NCBI GenBank assembly: GCA_000499405.2
Contig: HG738138.1
Coordinates: forward strand, 18,329,753-18,393,752
DNA length: 64,000 nucleotides
Source of the DNA: Onchocerca volvulus
Lineage: Eukaryota; Nematoda; Chromadorea; Rhabditida; Onchocercidae
Reading direction: 5' to 3'
Of the stretch, positions 25,901 to 39,900 are shown in pieces; position 1 is the stretch's first letter, and every line of letters starts with the position of its first letter. The notes beneath the pieces are model-generated. The model did not search any database. It saw nothing but the letters and a program-made list of their open reading frames with translations, and had not been told where the DNA came from. A program made the position numbers and the translations under genes.

Positions 25901-27911
25901 ACATGTCATATCAAACAAACACGAAAAAGGTCTTACTTTCACTAACACGCCAGTATTTGATGTAAATAACAAAGTAAGAAACTGTTAGAAAATAACAACG
26001 GGAGAAAAGGAAGAAACATTTCAATCTGAAACGATAAAAGAAAGAATTTGAATGAATCATTTTCGAACTATTCTTTCTTCTTCCTAAAATGGTACTTACG
26101 TATGGCCTGTTACAATCGAACATTATCGTTGAATGATCCAAATGAGAGTTTAATTGGACCAATTGGCTACATTGTTATTATTGTTTTTCTTTTCTTTTTT
26201 TTAATATTCATTGACAATTTCATTTGACTTTTTGACAGTCAAATAGATTGAAATGAGAATTATTAATTGTAATGGAAGGGAAGAGAAAAGACTTCTGGAT
26301 CCTGTTATTCCTATCGCATACTTTCATTTTCTATCCCATTTGTATTTCACAGCTGTTTCATGTTGTACGTCTTACATGTATGAATGAACAGACACAATGA
26401 TAATATGCTTTTCTCTTGAAATTTCATATTTTTATTTTTTTCTTCTATAGGGAGAAGTGGACCGGAACCGGTTGTAATTGATGTTTTCAGGTCATACCAT
26501 CCTGTTTTACTGCAATAATCTCATTTCTGGCATTGTAAACCTTATTTTTTGTGGCAATTACAGCATACCTTAGTCACAAATTAATATCTCATTTCCCTGT
26601 TGTCCTGCTATAATGCGGATAACTTAACGATCTTTGTGAGAAACATCTGATCACGATGAGCATTCATCTTTTCTTTGTTTTGATAATTACCAATAAACTT
26701 ATTAATATTTCCATACTTCATTCGTATTACATAGAAACTGCAGGGTAATGTGAGAGCCATTTGTTGAACTCATGATATTTCAACACGTGCATTTCATCGT
26801 TTTGTTCTCTACTTTATTTCAAAGAACTTAAATCAATAACGCTGCTTAAATAAAATTACTTAAGTGAATTTGTCCCAAATCATCATTTACAGCATTATTA
26901 TAAGTGATGATTTTAATTCCGAGTTCATGATTTAAATTTTAATGACGATTATAATTCGATAATCTTTAATTTTTTATTTACAAATTATGATTCTAAAACG
27001 AAGTCGCTAAGGAATAGTAGTTTATTGAAACAATATAGAGACAAAATGATAAAGTTTTCAAGCCTTGACAGCGTGATTCTTTTACTAAGATTGTAATGAT
27101 ATTGAAAAATTAAAAAAAAAATCATTAGCCAAAAATCCTTCTGTTTCAAACTCTCTCTGTTCTTCATCAGAACTCTTCACTTCATTCACACACTACTTTC
27201 TTGCAAGTTGGTTAATTATTTGTATAAAAAGTAGATTTTAGTCATAAAGTGCATCTACTCTGTTACAAGATATGATCAGCGAAAGCTTGTCCTAATTCAA
27301 GGTCCAATTTTAAGGTCAATAACCCACAAAGGTACATAAACAGTTTTTAGTGATCTGATTAATTTAGAATTTTCTTTTTCACCTCATTGTTTAATTTTAT
27401 TTTTCAAATCCATTTCAAACACTTATAATTTTTACCCATAAATGTAATTTTTGATATTCTTTTATGGCAGTTTTGCATGTCATTCAATTTAGTGCATTTG
27501 TAATAATGAAACGCTTGAGACGAAAACGATATAAAAAGTTAGGAAAAATGGGATGAGAAAGATGAAAAAAATTTTTGAAAAATTCAAGAGCAAGAGAAGG
27601 ACAGTTCTAAATTTCTATAGGTTTTGATCAATGATACGGCAGATTACCAATCTGTTACAAATTGTGCAAATTTCCCAAAAAAAAAAATCAAACTTTCCGT
27701 TATTTTTTTTTCTTTTTTTATTGTTTCCCATATGAATACATAAGATTTGATTTTATTGAAATCAAAACTTATGGATCTGCTAATTACGGTTGAGACTAGC
27801 TTTTATTCGGACGGGTCTCTTTCATTCTTTAATACAAACCTGTTTATCATTGTGATCAAGTTTTCGCGGAAGATGTGTAAATTAATATTCTTCAATTTTT
27901 GCAAATTTCAG
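22923..27911. other. Intergenic, no gene seen
   Basis: Five kilobases of AT-rich DNA without recognisable exons. It includes poly-A and poly-T runs (23226-23238, 24380-24394, 25211-25229) and a degenerate repeat at 23760-23940. Open frames at 25499-25965 have no family resemblance and lack a coding look. Confidence 0.5.
23762..23935. repeat. Degenerate GAATGA/ACTGAA simple repeat
   Basis: The stretch is built from drifting copies of short words such as GAAATGAACTG, GAATGA and TTGAATTAA. It looks like an old decayed tandem array. Confidence 0.55.
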
Positions 27912-27946
27912 TTATTGCCATTGCAGAGAAGAAGTTTGTGGGTGCG

Positions 27947-30900
27947 ATGTCGTCACCACACACAGATTCGTCCAGCGAAACATATACTACATCAAATAGT
28001 TCCTCTATATGCGGTAAATTTATTTTTTCATTCAATCTTTATACTGAAACTCCAATAACAGAAATAATTCAAAAAATAATGGCTTATTAATTCAATGAAT
28101 TTATCAATAATTTTTTGCAAATGTAGTGATAGCTGTAATGTATTATAGAAAAAAACAATAATCTATATAAATAAAAATGTGCATTTTCTGCATTGTAAAA
28201 AAATTAATTCACGGAAATAATTCCTTTCGAAACATTAGCGCCTGATATTCAAATATGTTTATAAAGTATATGTAAAAACCATCATATCGTTGTTTTTTAA
28301 CTGTTATTGATTATTGCAAAAGATGAAGAAGAAATGGATGACAACCTTTCGGAAGAGCCAGTTCAAACGAAAAAATTCAAAAGGCGATTTAAATTCATGT
28401 CAGTGAAAGCTGTTATTGGTAATGAATCCAATACTGCTAACTTGGATGAAAATGTGATCTTTTATATATTCATCCTTTTTAATTGACTGAATTATTTATT
28501 ATGCATTAAAGACTCTAGGTAATGCCTATTTTATTTTTTACTTTACATTGCAAAATAAAAAGATGGTTTCTGTTATATCTTTCTAACTTTTCGTGAATTA
28601 AATTTACAATGCAGAAATCCATCTTTTTAATTTTCTTTTGTAGGGAATCACAACTCCAGAAATGGCAACCATAACCGAAGCAAACTTGCTAGAGATCCCC
28701 CCAGAATCCGATACAGTTTCCAAAACTTATGGTCAAGAGAATTCAAGAGAAGCATCAAATGTAATACTTCCAAATAAGCGTGCTATCACCAATGTCCCAT
28801 CCAATTCTTCTTTTTCTAAAATCAATTCTGAATCTCTTTTTTGTGAAGTTCCCCCTCGAGAAACATTATCTAAATCTTTTTCTAACGAAATTTCGTCCAA
28901 AACTTCAATTGGAAACATTTCTGATTCATCTTCTTGCGCGATTGAGTCAGATGAAAGTTTAACTCAATCTTCTGCTCAAATTCTCCCTGCTGAAACCACT
29001 AATACTCTTTTGCAAAAGACTGAACCAAAAACTGCAGATACAGCACCGATAAACATCACAGAAGCACAGACTTCCTTAACTGCTCAGGAAGAAATTAGCG
29101 ATGCTTTTCCATCCCCAATACAGGATAAAACAAATGAAGCAATTATTTCAAAGGATAATACTCAGAACCTGGTTGCAAGGACCACTGCTTCTGCTGTAGC
29201 TACTCAACCTGTAATTACTGCCGGGTACGTCAATGAAGGTCAGGTTCTGCAAGAAGTCCAAATGCAACATTCCCTTCCAGCACCCATCTCAGAATCATCC
29301 AAGAAGCAAACTTCGCTATCAGTTCCAGCTCAGGCAGCATCTCAAACTTCAAAATCTGATGCAGCGCAAACACATACAGTAGTATCTGAATCATTAGGCA
29401 ATCTGGCATCTGTTCCAGTTAAGAACTGTATAATATCTACTGTTTCGGATGCAAGTATTGAAATCCATCCGATAAATGAGGTTGGTTTTTTCTAAATTTG
29501 TTCAAAATAGACTGTTTCGAAAATAGTTTAATCATTTGAAAGAATTTGGGCTACTTTGAGAATGTGTAAATAAATAATGTACTTTTCTGAAGAGAAGCAA
29601 GCTTGAGTGGATTCAGTTAAGTATGGCAGGGATTGAAAGAGAAGTTTGGAATAATTAGTCACTGTAATTAGAGCAGTGATAAATGAAAAGAGAGCAGAGA
29701 TAGATAAACATTCCAAGAATTAGTACTGCAATGCGTAGTACTGTCTAATGAAAAGGATGGAAAGAAAAACAAGGGAGAGTGAAATAATTGAAGTAGGAAA
29801 ACGAAAAGTAAAAAATCGTTTCAAAAGTGCCAAATTTATATTAATTTATAAATTACGTATGGGATTTTCCTTTTCATTGTGAATCGAGCAGAAGCTATTC
29901 ATTGGTTGTTTTTTATTGCATTTTCTGTCTAAAGTTCCACAAATGGTAAAACTGCAAAAATTTTCTCTTGCTTTTCATGAGACTTAGATACAAAAAATGT
30001 ATGTAAATGGCAATCCAAAGAGAACTATGCGATCGATAGGAAATATTTGATTTGTTTACTTTAATTATTTGAACGAATTTCAATAAATAAGAGATTTAAT
30101 TGTAGGTAAAATGACAATTATGCGACAAATGAATTTTTATATTTTAACTATATAAGCATGAAACAGAGCCATAGCAAGAGCTTATCGAATCATTTTATTT
30201 AATTGTAGATTATTTATTTCTATTATTTAGTTACCATACGAGGAGAGGTTTTATATTTATTTCTACCACTTTTACGGACTTCTTGAGGACTATGGCAACA
30301 CTCTCAACGTACCATATTTATAATGTTGTCAATTGTGTCATGTCACGGCGACTGTTTACATTAATTTTATGCTATTTAGTTACTACAGTGAGAAAAGGTT
30401 TTGTTGTGTCCATTTGCCTACGGTGAGGAGATTTGAGGAGAAGTGGAGATATCGAGTTTAATAATAGTGATAATAATAATAGTAGTAGTAATAGTGCTAA
30501 TAATAGTAATGGAAATAGTATTGATAATAATTGTAGTAATAATAATAGTACTATTAATTATAATAATAAAAATGATAATGCTGTAGTCGGGAAATGGAGG
30601 GATTGCATCACTGTTGATGATATAGTTAAAACAAATCGCGATTAATATTTTATGCTTGATGTCATTTGTTTCCAATTATCAGGACTGAAATCTCAGAATT
30701 GCTGTAAATAAGGTTGACATTCCAATAGTAGCATATAAATTGCAGTTATTATTGCTTATTAATTATAAGTTTGTTAGCATTTCTAAAGATAAATTAACAA
30801 TTTTACTTGATGACTCTATCCCTGAGATTATAGTTTATGATTTATGCAAAATTTACTCAATCATTTTCAAATTTCGAATTTAGCACATTTTAAATTTATT

Positions 30901-33900
30901 GTTTATGTTCGTGTTTTAGGTTATTCCCAGTGGCACAGCAGCAACAACACCAGAAATTCCAAAAATTGTGGAATGTGATGTTATGGAAAAGAATAAGAGA
31001 AGTAGAGTTTTTTCAGTTTTGTTTTTTGTTTTCACTAAAATTTCTTGATTATGAATTATGCAACTAATGTATCTTAAACAATGGAGAGAAATACAGAATA
31101 ATTTTCGAATAGGAATGAACTGAGTGGAATGTTTGGGTGATTGAAATCGGAACTTCTTCCCAGTGAGAAACGTAAAACTATCTCGGTATTTAGTTGCACA
31201 ATTCAGAGAAATAATCATTCAAAGATTACCTCTGTGCTAGTTATCAATAGACAATAATCAGTTAATAGGATTCTGGGGAAGAAAAAAAAAAATAGAATTT
31301 TTCAAATAAAAAAAAAATCTGCTCATGATGTAAAACTGTTAATGAATTATTATACGTATACATGTAATACTTATGAATGACAAGTACCTCCTAGATAGAA
31401 AAGTGTTCTTTTGGAGTTATGTGAGAGCTTAGAAAAAAAAAAGAAATGATCACTTTAACTAACAAAAAATGAAGATTCAAGATTTTTTGAGGAAGAATTA
31501 TCTACGAACGAGTTATTGTGAAGAGCTCTATAAAAAATTCTTTTAACTTTGTGTCAGCCTAAGCAAGAATACTATTTTCTCCACTTATTAGGCTTTCGTG
31601 ATATGTTTTCACTTTTCATTACGTGGATTTTCCAACTATTGACAAAGGAGAAATTATTAAAAATGGAAAGTGATATTTAAAGTTTGATCTAATGTGAAAC
31701 TTAGGTATAATCCGTCGCATTAGCTGTAGAAATTCGACAGAACTGCATTCAGGTTTTTGTGTTTTATTGAGTTTTCAAGTATCATTAATTGTCTTTGGTA
31801 GTTTTTCTTTCATTATTTCGTTTTTGAAATAAATAAGTAAGCAAGAAGAAAGTGATTGATGTATTTTCAAGTGGTGGAAACATGTACAGAGATATAACGG
31901 CAAAAGTATAGGAAGTGTAAAAATATTAGTAACAATATGAAGCAGTTGTTTTTGATTAATAAAAGAAAAGATTGAACTGATTTGATATACTACAGGTTTG
32001 TTTTTATCATTACCATTTTTTATACGATTACTTACTCAGTTCCAAACCTATATTCCCTATTCTGCGCTTCCAGGGGAAATTCCAGTCTTTCGCGAAATGT
32101 AGAGGAGATTCTGAAAAGAGAGTAGTAACGTGGGTTTTTCCGCGATGCTTTCAGTTTCTCATGGTGTAAATTTGATTTAGTTTCTTCTAGGTTCAGGGTA
32201 AATTGATATTTAGTAGTCTGTATATTTCTGGTTCCTTCGACACATATTTACTTAAATATGAGGTGAAAACTATTAGTATACAAAAATGCAAAAACGAAAG
32301 TTTCTATTATACGTAAGATCAGATATAACAGGAATAGTTTTGAATGATTGTGTTTTGGTAATTGCAATGATGATGTTATATGTGGTGATGAGCAGGCAGG
32401 CAAGGAGTATCGATGGTTTCGATATGCCATCGCTGCTTTGTTTGTATGTAATGTTATAAGAAATCCCATCATGCCAAACTATGTTACGATTGTGGTCATT
32501 TGTTAACGAATTTTGTCCAAAATTTCCATGTAAAATTTCCTCCTGATCCTCTCTCTGTTTTTTTCCTTTTTGTGATAGCTTATTTAAATAGTTTATTTAG
32601 ATATTTTAAATTTTTCATATTTTCTCATTAGTGCCTAATATTTTACGATATCAGGAGAAATTAAAGAATTATAATTTTTTCCTTTAATTTCCACCATATT
32701 AGTCTTTGTCACCAATATCTGTTCTGATTGTAGGATATTTTTCATGCTGCAATATCTTTCCCATGTATGGTTGTTCAGTGCGTCGCTCCATTGTGCAGTG
32801 ATAATTTTCCAGTATGGAACCGTGCTGTGATTCTCTGCTGAACATATAGCTAATTGAAATAGGATGGAATAAGAAGAAAAAAAATATATATAAAATAGTT
32901 CTAAACCTGAAAAGTAACAGCCGATTTACAAGTAATATTAACCCTCTCTATGTATATGTTCTCTTATATATGTGCATGTTTGCATATAAATTTGCATATA
33001 CATAATCTGCACATATTAGCTATGTTACTGTTGTTTATTTCAAGTTTGTTTTGCCATTCATGTATAAGTTTAGTTTGTCTGATTACTTATTGAAGGGAGC
33101 TGAAAATGCCATCGCTGACTGGGTCAGCTGTAGTTTCCGTTATGAAATTATTTGGCAAAAAGAAAAAAGAATGTAAGTTTGGAGTTAATAGTAGTTATAT
33201 CAAGTAATTCTTCACTTCTTTTTTTCGAAATTTAAACTTATCCGCCCTTGAAGAATTCATCTTAGCTTGTTCTGCTAAAATTGTCGGTCCTTCTCAAAAA
33301 ATTTGAGCTTCCCACGTGGTCAATGAATATGAAATACTGATGCGATTTGGCATGCTGTAAAATAATATTGGACGAAGAGAGGATAATTTTGATGAAATTT
33401 TGACTAAATTGGTTTAGAAAAAATTTCGCGATGAGATTTGAATGCTTAATAATAAAGGGTTAAAAAAAGAGAAAGAAAAAGTTAACTGTGTAAAAGATTG
33501 AAATATCTATTTAAATTCTAGTAGCATATATCAGATTAAGAATGAGCTTCAAAGATTCAGAGCTTATCAAGATAATCTGGTTATTCTGAATAAAGTTATG
33601 ATTAATGGTAGAAAACATTTTAGTTGCTTCAATAGTTGCCGAATTTTTTTTTTTTTTTTTCTTTATGTGATTGGCAAATGAATTATATGACCAATCGGAA
33701 ATCTTTTACCGGGGATTATCAAAAAAATTCATAAAAGCTGATTGATTTAAATTTCTAAATAAAGAAAAATCTAACCTTTCATGCTGATAATAACAAATTC
33801 ATATTTGGAAGTTCAATTTTTTCTCAGTTCCAAAAGAAGAGCAGCAGTCTAGCGAAACGAGCGGAGTGAAATCGATGATTGGAAGTAAAATGGAAGAACT

Positions 33901-36900
33901 GGAAAGCATGGAGGTGCCATCGGGCGCACTTGTGGGTCTGTCGGTTACAGTACCACTATCTGAAGAAAGCCAGAATTCTGCCGAAAGGATAGCAAATAAC
34001 TTTGATGAATCTAAGCCAGCGACAATTCAGTTTGAAACACCCCGTAAACCACCTCTTAGGTTGGTTCAAATTTTCATTTTTTTTTTTTTTTTTATGAAGT
34101 GTGGAGAAGTTATTAATCGAATTAAACCAATGAGTTTTTTATCTTCATAATTCAAGTTTTACAGGATTAGATACTTAAAGAAATATTCTTGACACTTGTA
34201 AGTCTGTACGAAAGTGTGAATTATCTATCTTGTTTTTATTCCTACAAGCTTAGTCTCGATTTAGTGCTTTATTTTGAATTTTGGATTCGGATTTGAAATA
34301 GACAAGCTGCATAACAATGTCAGTTTATCATTGTTATCATGTTGCTCATAGAAATCTTATCAGCAGGTTTTTTCCAGAATTCAGAAATTGGTGCCCTATT
34401 TTGCAGATAGATAACAGAAAATAAAATCTAATAATAATAATTTTTGCAACTACTGTGAAAAAATTAACTTAGAACTATGCTCGAATGCAAATATTTTTTA
34501 AATGAAATGAATTACTCCAAATATTCTAAGAAGAATACATTCCTATGTTAGGAATTCATCGCAGGAATACTTTCACTATCGTAGATGAAGATAGAACAAC
34601 TGTTGGAAGTTTCGCATTTTTCTGTTTAAATCCAAAAAATAAAAAAAAAGAAGAAAAGAAAAGAGTAAAAACTTTCAACTGCAGTATTATAAATTGTGTT
34701 CTCATTGATTTTTTTGCTAAAACTTGTCACGCTTGTCACTCTCCTTCTATATGTTTTTTCGTTGCTTTTTATATCCGAAATTTGTTAATAAGAGATATAT
34801 ATTTTTTTTTCTTAAATTGTATCATATATTTCTTAAATTCAGTATCTATCATTCTCTCTTTCATTGTCCTTAAGACTCTAGCTATACTTGCTTGAGCGAT
34901 GATTTGTTCATGAATGTTTGATAATTTCAATTGACAGGATAAGTAAACGTATACATCCAATTTTTTTTTTTTTTTTCTGTAGATATTTTTCAGTTTTCTT
35001 GAGTGCAATTTGGCATTTTCAAGTTATTAGGAAAAATAAATATTTTCCAAAAAGTTAGATAAATTTAAGAAAGCAATGTTGAATATTTCGAATATCTTAC
35101 TTTTGAAAATTCCGGCTAATCCATTTAATCTTTATATTCTGAATCCTTGGATTTTTATTGCAGTAGTTTGTATCGTTCATTACATTAACTATACACCATT
35201 CGAATGATGAGCTCTTACATTATTATCACTGAGGGACGATCTCAACCAATCAAAAAAAAAAAAAAAAAAAAAATACAGCGGATAATCGGTTCCGAAAATC
35301 TCGACAAATAATGATTATTAGATTTTATTGCGAACTCCACGATTCGCATATTTTTATCAAACAGTGATATTGATGATGATTATGATAAATTAGTAGATGT
35401 AATTACGATGATATTAATTCTACTAGGCAAATGAGAGACTGATAAGCTGATTAAAATATATATTGTCGGGAACATCTGACATACCATTTAGTTGACCAAT
35501 ATTTATCGATAGTATCAGTCTTTCATCCTTTTGTCCCTTTTCCTTTCTCGGTATGTACATTTGATTCTGTTTTGAATTCTAACCATATTTCGAAAATTTT
35601 ACTAATATTCACTTACTTTAACGTCAGAGAAAGGGAAAAAATAGGAAATGAGAGAGGAATTAAATATCGGAATATTGGAATACCCACATATAATTTTTCA
35701 AATCTATTCAACTGTGACATTTCATGAATGCCATTTTCAATTATATCATTTATAAAATTTGTTTTTAAAAGCTGCAAACATTTACTTCAAATTGCAGTTA
35801 GAAATGATGCATAAATTACGCACTGGAAGTTTTGAATTTCATCAGCATCATAAGATATAAAGAATGCTGCTTTTGCAAGCTTAGATGATGATGAGTTCAG
35901 AATAGATATAATAATACTAAATTTTCTACTGTATTTATTCTTGTGAGAATTATTTAGTTTCTTCGAAATTAATATAAATATTATAAAGATTGAAAGAAGA
36001 GGGGAGTTGAATAGTTTTGGGATTGCATAGATTATGGAAACTGTCAGAAAAGTTTTTTATATATGTTGTATGACAGAGACGAATCCTGTTGAGAAAAGTC
36101 TTATAGGATTAAATACAGGAAGAGTAATTCTTCGTAACAAACAATTATTAGAGAATATCCATGCAAGTTGATCACTGGATTATCCCTTCTTTCTTTTTCG
36201 GTCGTAGAGAAGAATACTGCTCACTCTGAATTGTCGAATTGCTTTATTGTTCTGAACTCCGAAGAACTGCTATTGCTTTGTCGGTGGAAAAACTTGAACT
36301 TGAATTTCCTTCAACTCCAAAATCCGGACCTTTTCAATTCTTTCGGGACGTAGAAAATCTAGCTTACCTGATCTCCAAATGTCGCGTCATGATTGATTGG
36401 CCTCACTTTGTATATGTAGTGAATCGAAACATTTTGGTGGTAAAGATACTTATCGGTTTTGGTCCCTTTGAAATTATGTCGCGCCACAATACTCCTTGTT
36501 TACAATAATTGTCGTGACTCTATTTGGTATTTAACATTTCTTGTTTATTATGATTGCATCCTTTGATTTCGTCAACATCTTCCCGCTATTTGACTTTAAA
36601 TATTCTTATATACATCTAATTACATCTTTCGGATTTTCCCGACAGAAACTGTCCAATTAAGCTCAATGAGCTTAGGATTATATCGGATTCGTATTCTGTT
36701 TATCTTTACTTGTGTTTCACCCATCTATTCGACTTAACTGGATCTGAATAAATAAGAAAGAGATCAACTGAACTAAAATTAAAGACAATTTGAATTTTAA
36801 GTAGTGCGGAAAACGAATGACACAAGTTTTTCTTGGCTTAGCGCAGAAAGTGTAAGCGTAATACTTCGCTGGCCATTTTTCCATTACCCTTTACGATATC

Positions 36901-39900
36901 TCAAAGTTTATGCTTTTCGCATGGTAAAATGCACTCTGAATATTTGGATAGAGAGTATAAAAGGTATTTTCTGAACAGGGTTGAAGATTTCGTCGTGATC
37001 ATAGATCTTGAATATTAACAGTGTTTAAGCTTTCCTTTTTTTTTTTTCTTCACCTTATCTGTCTTTGTCCTTTTGTCTTTAAACAGTGACAAATAATGTT
37101 AAATGAAAAGTTGTTCTCTACATTTTGTTATTCAGATTTTCAAGTTAGCATAGCTTCTGCACTGCTAGATTACCTAAATTGTAGTCCCTAATTAATATAT
37201 TAATACTTTTTTCTTGAAATAAACAATTATGTTACTAATTAATACAATCTTATTATTCAGTCCATAAAACGTCAAAAAAAAAAAAATGCAGGTTTTCATG
37301 CAAACATTATAATACTTATTCATATAATTGAATTATGCGTATTTATATAGTTAAACATTTTAATTAATTAGCTAATCGACTATTCATAGTAAAACAAACT
37401 TTCTATATTTAGGAAAGTTTGTTCTAGCTTTGTGATGCATCAGTAGGCTACTTTTGCTTGACGATCAATTTATTCCCCCAAAATTTAAATTTACATCACA
37501 AAATTATAGCAAATTTGAAAAGTAGCATTTAGAAATCATATAGCTATAATTAATACTTGTTACGTTTGCAGATTAAATATCAGTTGTTTTCGTAGTACAT
37601 TACGCAGATCATATTCTGCTTGTGACAATTTATAGAACTCTTTTGGAGTAGATAATTACATTGTTGAGTTCATTCTCCTTTCTTTGACTCAGTGACGGCG
37701 CCGACCGCATATTGGATGGAAGTTGACATTCGCTTTCTGAAGCTGTTTTCTTTTCTTTTTACATTTCTCAAGTATTGTGACATTTAGTAGCAAAGATATA
37801 CGCTTTATTAATTTATACTGCTGCATTTCTTTCTGCCCATTAAAAGTCCTTGAAATTTTGGAATTTCAGTGCATAGAATTTTAGCTTTTTTTTCTTTTTT
37901 TTACAAAGCAATTCAAAATTGGGCTTTTATGCGGATGGTTGTGGTTTAATATCAGTTTTTTATCATGTGGGTAAAATAATCATTAGTCAAATCAGTTATT
38001 TTTCTGTTATTTATTTTTGATATTGGTGATAACAGATCTGTGTTTAAATTCTTTTCTCTTACATTTTTTAAATATTTTCCGAATTTTATTATTTATCAGG
38101 AATTTGTCCTTATTTATTTTTTTCTTGGAAGATTCGGAGATTATGTGACTTTCGTATGGTTTCTCATCCTCAAATCTATTGCAGCATAGATTCAAGAACA
38201 ATTACACGTTCATCAAAAATGCGAACTCAACAATTACCAGAAGCAGCCGTTGCGCCGTTATCGAAAACTGTGTCAGAATCTACAACCGCAGATACGGTCA
38301 CTGCTAATACAAGTAAGTCGTTTCTTTTTAGTTCAACTTTGAGCTTTGAAGAGATTATCTTAATGTTTCGGAAGCGGTAACAGTTATTTCATCAGATGTT
38401 GTGTTTTATGGTCACATTGTAATAATGTCAACAGCATCGTTGTATGACTCTGATGATTTTAAAGAATGAAACTTTCGGAAAATTTTTTGAATATTCCAGT
38501 TAATTGAATTTAATTCAATTCAATTCTTTTTCTCAGGAATATGTTAGCATTTTCTAATTTTTTTTCTTTCTTTTTCTTTTTTTTCCTTTTTCTTTTTTTT
38601 TCTTTTTTTTTTTTTTTTACTTCTTTGTAGATACTGCTAATCTTTTTAATCACAGATTCATAAAATCATTTCGCCGTTGACAGTAGTGTTGCTATTATCC
38701 AAGAACTGTAAGAAAAAAATTTTGTAGTCGATAGATTTAATTTCGACGAAATCTGTTGTAGAATTTTAGGTTATAATAATAATGTCAAAATATATTAACT
38801 TCCAGTAAATATTCCTGCAGGACAACCGCTTCTTCCACCAGTTGTAACCAGTACTTCAAGTTATGCTCCACCACAATCTCCTCAGGTACAACAGTCGACG
38901 ATTGCAGGACAGCAGTCAATGATTGCATCACGATCACAAATAATCCAACAAGCTGTATCACCAAGATCAGTGCAGCAGCAAGATGCGGCAACAAAGCTTA
39001 TTCCGCAGCAAACATCTGCACCGAAAGTCACCCCTCAGTTACAACAGCAACAGCAACCTGGAATTACTACAGTTTCAATGCGGGATGTAACCCAGCCAGT
39101 AGTAGCACCACCAAATATGACTCCTTGTATTCCAGTTATTAACACAAATACTGCTCTCATTTCTGATACTGCAGCTGCTGCACAGGGTTCTGTCTATAAT
39201 CCGGAAAATTCTCAAAAGTAAGTGATTTCTGATATAAAGTTGAGAAGTTTCGCAAAATTTTTTTCTGATTTAATGGAAGTCCAAATTTGGTGCTCTTGTA
39301 GGGAAGAACGAAAATCGTTACAACGTGTGCGGCAGCGAACCATTACGGTCCAAAGCCAAGTAAGCCTCGATATAACGGCTGCATATAATGAAGTGAAACA
39401 AGTCGGTATTTTTTTTCTCTTTTTTTTTCTATAACAACCTTTTTAGTTTTTTTAGTAGAAAACTGGTGATACTATTCTTCGTAAACAGAAACATCATTTA
39501 ATATTCTTGTTAAGAATACCTTTCTTATTAAAAAACGTTCACTTTTATGCCCTATATCTATCACATTTCTCCGCAGTTTTGGGTAAGTGAAGGCTGTCAT
39601 CTCTTTATTTAAAATTCTTGTAGTTTATTTCATTTACAATATTTAAAAAAATAATTTAATATTAAACTTAAGTTTAATTGCACTCTTTTTTGAAAATGTT
39701 AGTAATTATAGAATGATTTTGGTATAGAGATGTTATATTATTTGAATTAAATGGTATTCAAATCTATAGCATGATTTAAGTGAGACCGAGGAAGAACTGA
39801 TTGCAGATGAACTCAGACGATCCCGCTACCGAACTTGTACGACGTGTACAAGCAATTGTTGCTACGAGGGAGAAAGAATGGACTGCTAAAAATGAAAAGG

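Noticed and set aside
25499..26162. Cluster of frames of 75-85 codons on both strands
   Set aside because: Rich in Phe, Ile and Lys as expected by chance in AT-rich DNA; no conserved motifs or exon boundaries.
28419..28453. Stronger donor GTAATG at 28419 in tac-1 exon 2
   Set aside because: It leaves phase 1, which breaks the frame of the next exon; GTGATC at 28454 keeps it. It might serve a minor non-coding form.
30418..30675. Open frames on both strands with poly-Asn/Ser or poly-Ile/Thr
   Set aside because: They arise from the AAT/AGT triplet repeat and lie in a tac-1 intron.
36168..36508. Two overlapping plus-strand frames in the large tac-1 intron
   Set aside because: No good splice sites in phase with tac-1 and no family resemblance.
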